Below, in pieces: positions 32,290-35,000 of a DNA stretch of 35,000 nucleotides. A program made the position numbers and the translations under genes. The stretch is from Dictyostelium firmibasis. Its lineage: Eukaryota > Evosea > Eumycetozoa > Dictyosteliales > Dictyosteliaceae. The notes below the pieces were generated by a model. It made no database searches. It worked only from the letters and a program-made list of their open reading frames with translations, and was not told the DNA's origin. Position 1 is the stretch's first letter. Every line of letters begins with the position of its first letter. The DNA is taken from assembly GCA_036169595.1 (NCBI GenBank), contig CM069765.1:2705001-2740000 (forward strand), given 5' to 3'.

Positions 32290-33295
32290 AATTTAAACAC
32301 TATTCGGTAATAAATATTGAAGGATATAACTAAAAAAAAATTTTTTTGATTTAATGTCAAAGTAAAGGCATATAAATGTTAACGAAAGTGATTATGATGA
32401 TTGTGACAATTTATTATTACTATTATTTTTAATAAAAATGAAAAAAATAGATATATTTTACTATCAATATGTCTATTTTAATTTCAATGAATTTATAATT
32501 TTATTTTTTTAAGTTTTATTTTTTTAAGTTTATCCTATTGTTTTTTTTTTTTTTTTTTTTTTGTGTTGTTTTTGTAAAAAAATAATAAAAAAAACAACAA
32601 CCCAACAATTGATCAACCAAAAAAAAAAAAAAAAATAAAAAAAAATAAAAAAATAAAAAAATAAAAAAATAAAAAAATAAAATTAAAAAAAAAAAAAAAA
32701 AAAAATGAAAATAGTTTAGATTTTTCATTTGGTGTAGACCAACGGCTCTTTAAAAAAAAAAAAAAAATTAAAAAAAAAAAAAGGAAAGAAATATTATTTT
32801 GAAAATATATTTACCAATTCAATTTAATAATAAAATATCGGTTTATTTTTATAGTCCAATCAAAATTAAATAAATAATACAAAACAAATACAAAAAAAAA
32901 AAAAAAAAAAAAATATGCATATTAAAAAAAAAAAAATGTACAAAATGTCACCTGGTTTTTTTTTTTTTTTTTATTTTTTTATTTTTTTATTTTTTTTTTT
33001 TTTTTAAAAGAATTGGTATTGGGATTTTCTGCTATCTTCAAATAATGATCGAATAATAGAATTGAGTTCCTCATTTTGGGTTATGTTGAATTATATTAAA
33101 CCATACATTCTAAAATGATTTTAAAATACCGAATCCCTTGAAATTTTATTTTATTTAATATGTGGAATGATCTTAATTATAACCTAGAATAGGAATTCTT
33201 TTGTTTTGATTATGAGACAAAAAAAAAAAAAAAAAAGTAAAAAATAAAAATAAATAAAAAAGTTTAGAAAATTAGTCACAGCACAGTTATTTTAT
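32290..33295. other. Intergenic, exchanger promoter and dipeptidase 3' flank
   Basis: A 1.0-kb stretch. 32290-32520 is AT-rich promoter sequence for the exchanger. 32530-32990 is mostly T and A tracts, including AAAAAAT units. 33005-33215 is an island of mixed, non-homopolymeric sequence. On its minus strand about 33009-33095 reads as a short frame ending RSLFEDSRKSQYQFF-stop, too short to support a gene. The island may be a gene remnant or an ncRNA. I see no tRNA. Confidence 0.5.
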
Positions 33296-34974
33296 TTAAG
33301 CATTTTTGGCATGAGCATCTAATAAATAAATAACACAACATAATAATTTCTTGGCAAATGGAATATCTAAGAATTCATTTGGACCCTACAAATATTAAAA
33401 AAAAAAAAGTGATAGATATAAGTAAATTAATCAAAAGAAAAAAAAAAAAAAAAAAGTTGAAAGAAAGAAGAAAAAAAAAAAAATACTAACATGAGCATTT
33501 GAAGCTGGACCTAATAAACCAGTGACGATAAATTGAGATTGGAAACGGTCATTCAACATTTTCATGAATGGGATTGAACCACCTTCACCCATGTAAACGT
33601 GATCTTTACCATAGAATAAGTTTGAGGCTTCACCGAGAGCTTTCTCTAAGAATGGTTTTGTTTGTGGTGAATCCCAACCAGAGGCGGATTTATCTTGTTT
33701 GAAGGTAACAGTTGCACCATATGGTGGATTTGATTCGAAAAGTTCCTTAAGGATATCACCAGCTTCAGTGTGTTTGAATGATGGTGGTAAACGAACAGAG
33801 ACTTTAACGGTAGTATGAGTTCTCATAACGTTACCAGCATTTGAAGTATGTGGAAGACCTTCAGCACCAGTTATACAAACGCTTGGGTACCAAGTTTTAT
33901 TGATCATCAATTGAGTGAGATCTTTAGTGATTGGACCAGTACCTTGATACCATGAGAATTCATCATAGATGGTTGAACCCAAGATATCGGCACATTTGGC
34001 AATTTGTTCCAAACGGTATGGTGGAATTTCAACATGTAATCTTTTATCGATTTCACCAGTGATTTGATTTTCTACACGATCTAAAACTTGACGGAGAATA
34101 CGGAATGATGATGGAACGATACCAGATGCACTACCAGAATGACATGCTTCGTTTAAAACCTTGACGGTTAAATCACCAGTTAAAACACCTCTGAGTGATG
34201 AAGTAACCCATAATTGATCATAGTTACCACAACCACTGTCTAAACAAACTACTAATGATGGGGTTTGGATTTCTGCTTGGAACTTCTCGACATATTGTGG
34301 TAAATGAATTGAACCACTCTCTTCAGAACCTTCAATGATAACTACATAACGATCATGTGGAATATTTTGTTGTTGGAGTGCTTGAATTGCACAGATTGAT
34401 GCAAAGGTTGAGTAACCATCATCTGCACCACCACGACCATATAATCTATTGTTCTTGACAACTGCTTTGTATGGATGTAAACCTTCATCCCATGCCTCTG
34501 TGAGTGGTGGTTGTTTATCCATGTGACCATACATTAAAACGGTCTTGACATTCTCAGTTTTGGTAGCTTCAATAACCATAAAAATAATTGGTGTTAAACC
34601 TTCAATTCTTTTAATTTCACATGTCATGCCTTTAATACCTTGAGCTAAAATCCATTTTTCTAATAATTGAATTGCTTTTTCTGTGTATCCATTTGTTGCC
34701 CATTCACTTTTTTTTTGTTTATAAAAAATAAATTGAGAGTTTTTTTTATTTTTTTATTTATTTTTATTTTTTAAAGATATTAAATTAATTATTTATTATT
34801 TTGGGAAATAAAAATAAAAATAAAAATATAAAATATAAAATATAAAATATAAACTTACGCATCATATAATGGTGATTGATTTGGAATTTCAATATATTCT
34901 GAAAGGGTTGGAAGAATATTTTCATCCCAAGCTTTGTTACTAAACTCTTTAACTTTTTCAATATCTAATGACAT
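33296..34974 (-). CDS. cndp2: Cytosolic non-specific dipeptidase (M20 metallopeptidase, CNDP2 type)
   Basis: Exons 34974-34859, 34706-33491 and 33385-33296 (phases 2 and 0) give 473 residues; human CNDP2 has 475. The M20 metal site is visible: MYGHMDKQP (H100, D102), GRGGADDGYS (bridging D134) and IIEGSEESGS (catalytic E167, metal E168). The lid domain includes GNVMRTHTTVKVSVRLPP, and GEGGSIPFM is a family block. The last metal histidine is in GPASNAH (H444), the final codon of exon 2, continued by GPNEFLD. The enzyme hydrolyses dipeptides such as Cys-Gly in the cytosol, using two Zn or Mn ions, and serves glutathione turnover. There is no signal peptide. A GTGTGTGTG tract (CACACACAC on the coding strand) sits just upstream of the ATG. 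The symbol is given by orthology. Confidence 0.95.
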
Positions 34975-35000
34975 TTTATGGTGTGTGTGTTGATTGACGG

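Overview
This window looks like nuclear DNA of the social amoeba Dictyostelium discoideum or a very close relative. The evidence is extreme A+T richness, A/T homopolymers of 20-50 bases in almost every non-coding stretch, long AAT/ATT trinucleotide arrays, short AT-rich introns with GTAAGT/GTATGT donors, proteins full of Asn, Gln and Thr runs, and a tandem pair of vacuolin genes, a Dictyostelium family. No tRNA, rRNA, CRISPR array or recognisable intact transposon was found. I read every exon structure below by eye from splice consensus plus reading-frame phase; no transcript data were available.

Left part (1-10.2 kb): the 5' part of an unrecognised Asn-rich gene (minus) is divergent from a cactin gene (plus). 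Next comes a RhoGAP gene (plus) that appears to have alternative 3' ends, one with a membrane segment and one with a long coiled coil. It converges tightly on pigN, the GPI ethanolamine phosphate transferase 1 gene (minus).

Middle (10.2-24.3 kb): cdc5l, a Myb-type NineTeen-complex splicing factor (plus), is divergent from pigN. A GIGYF/PERQ-like GYF-domain gene with huge Gln runs follows (plus). Then come two intronless vacuolin genes in tandem (minus), separated by 1.8 kb that contains a decayed coding-like stretch.

Right part (24.3-35 kb): four minus-strand genes. They are an atypical Ras-like GTPase with substitutions at the positions needed for GTP hydrolysis, a SLOB/PXK-type pseudokinase with a proline-rich and WH2-like tail, an 808-residue type II CAX cation/proton exchanger with an N-terminal YccF (DUF307) domain, and a complete cytosolic M20 dipeptidase (CNDP2 type).

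The neighbourhood is an ordinary, gene-dense eukaryotic housekeeping region, not an operon or island. Two genes serve splicing (cactin, cdc5l), one mRNA translation control (GIGYF), one GPI-anchor synthesis, two the late endosome coat (vacuolins), two small-GTPase signalling and one ion transport. The most notable points are the RhoGAP alternative ends, the degenerate GTPase, the vacuolin gene-conversion pattern, the decayed stretch between the vacuolins, and several palindromic promoter elements.
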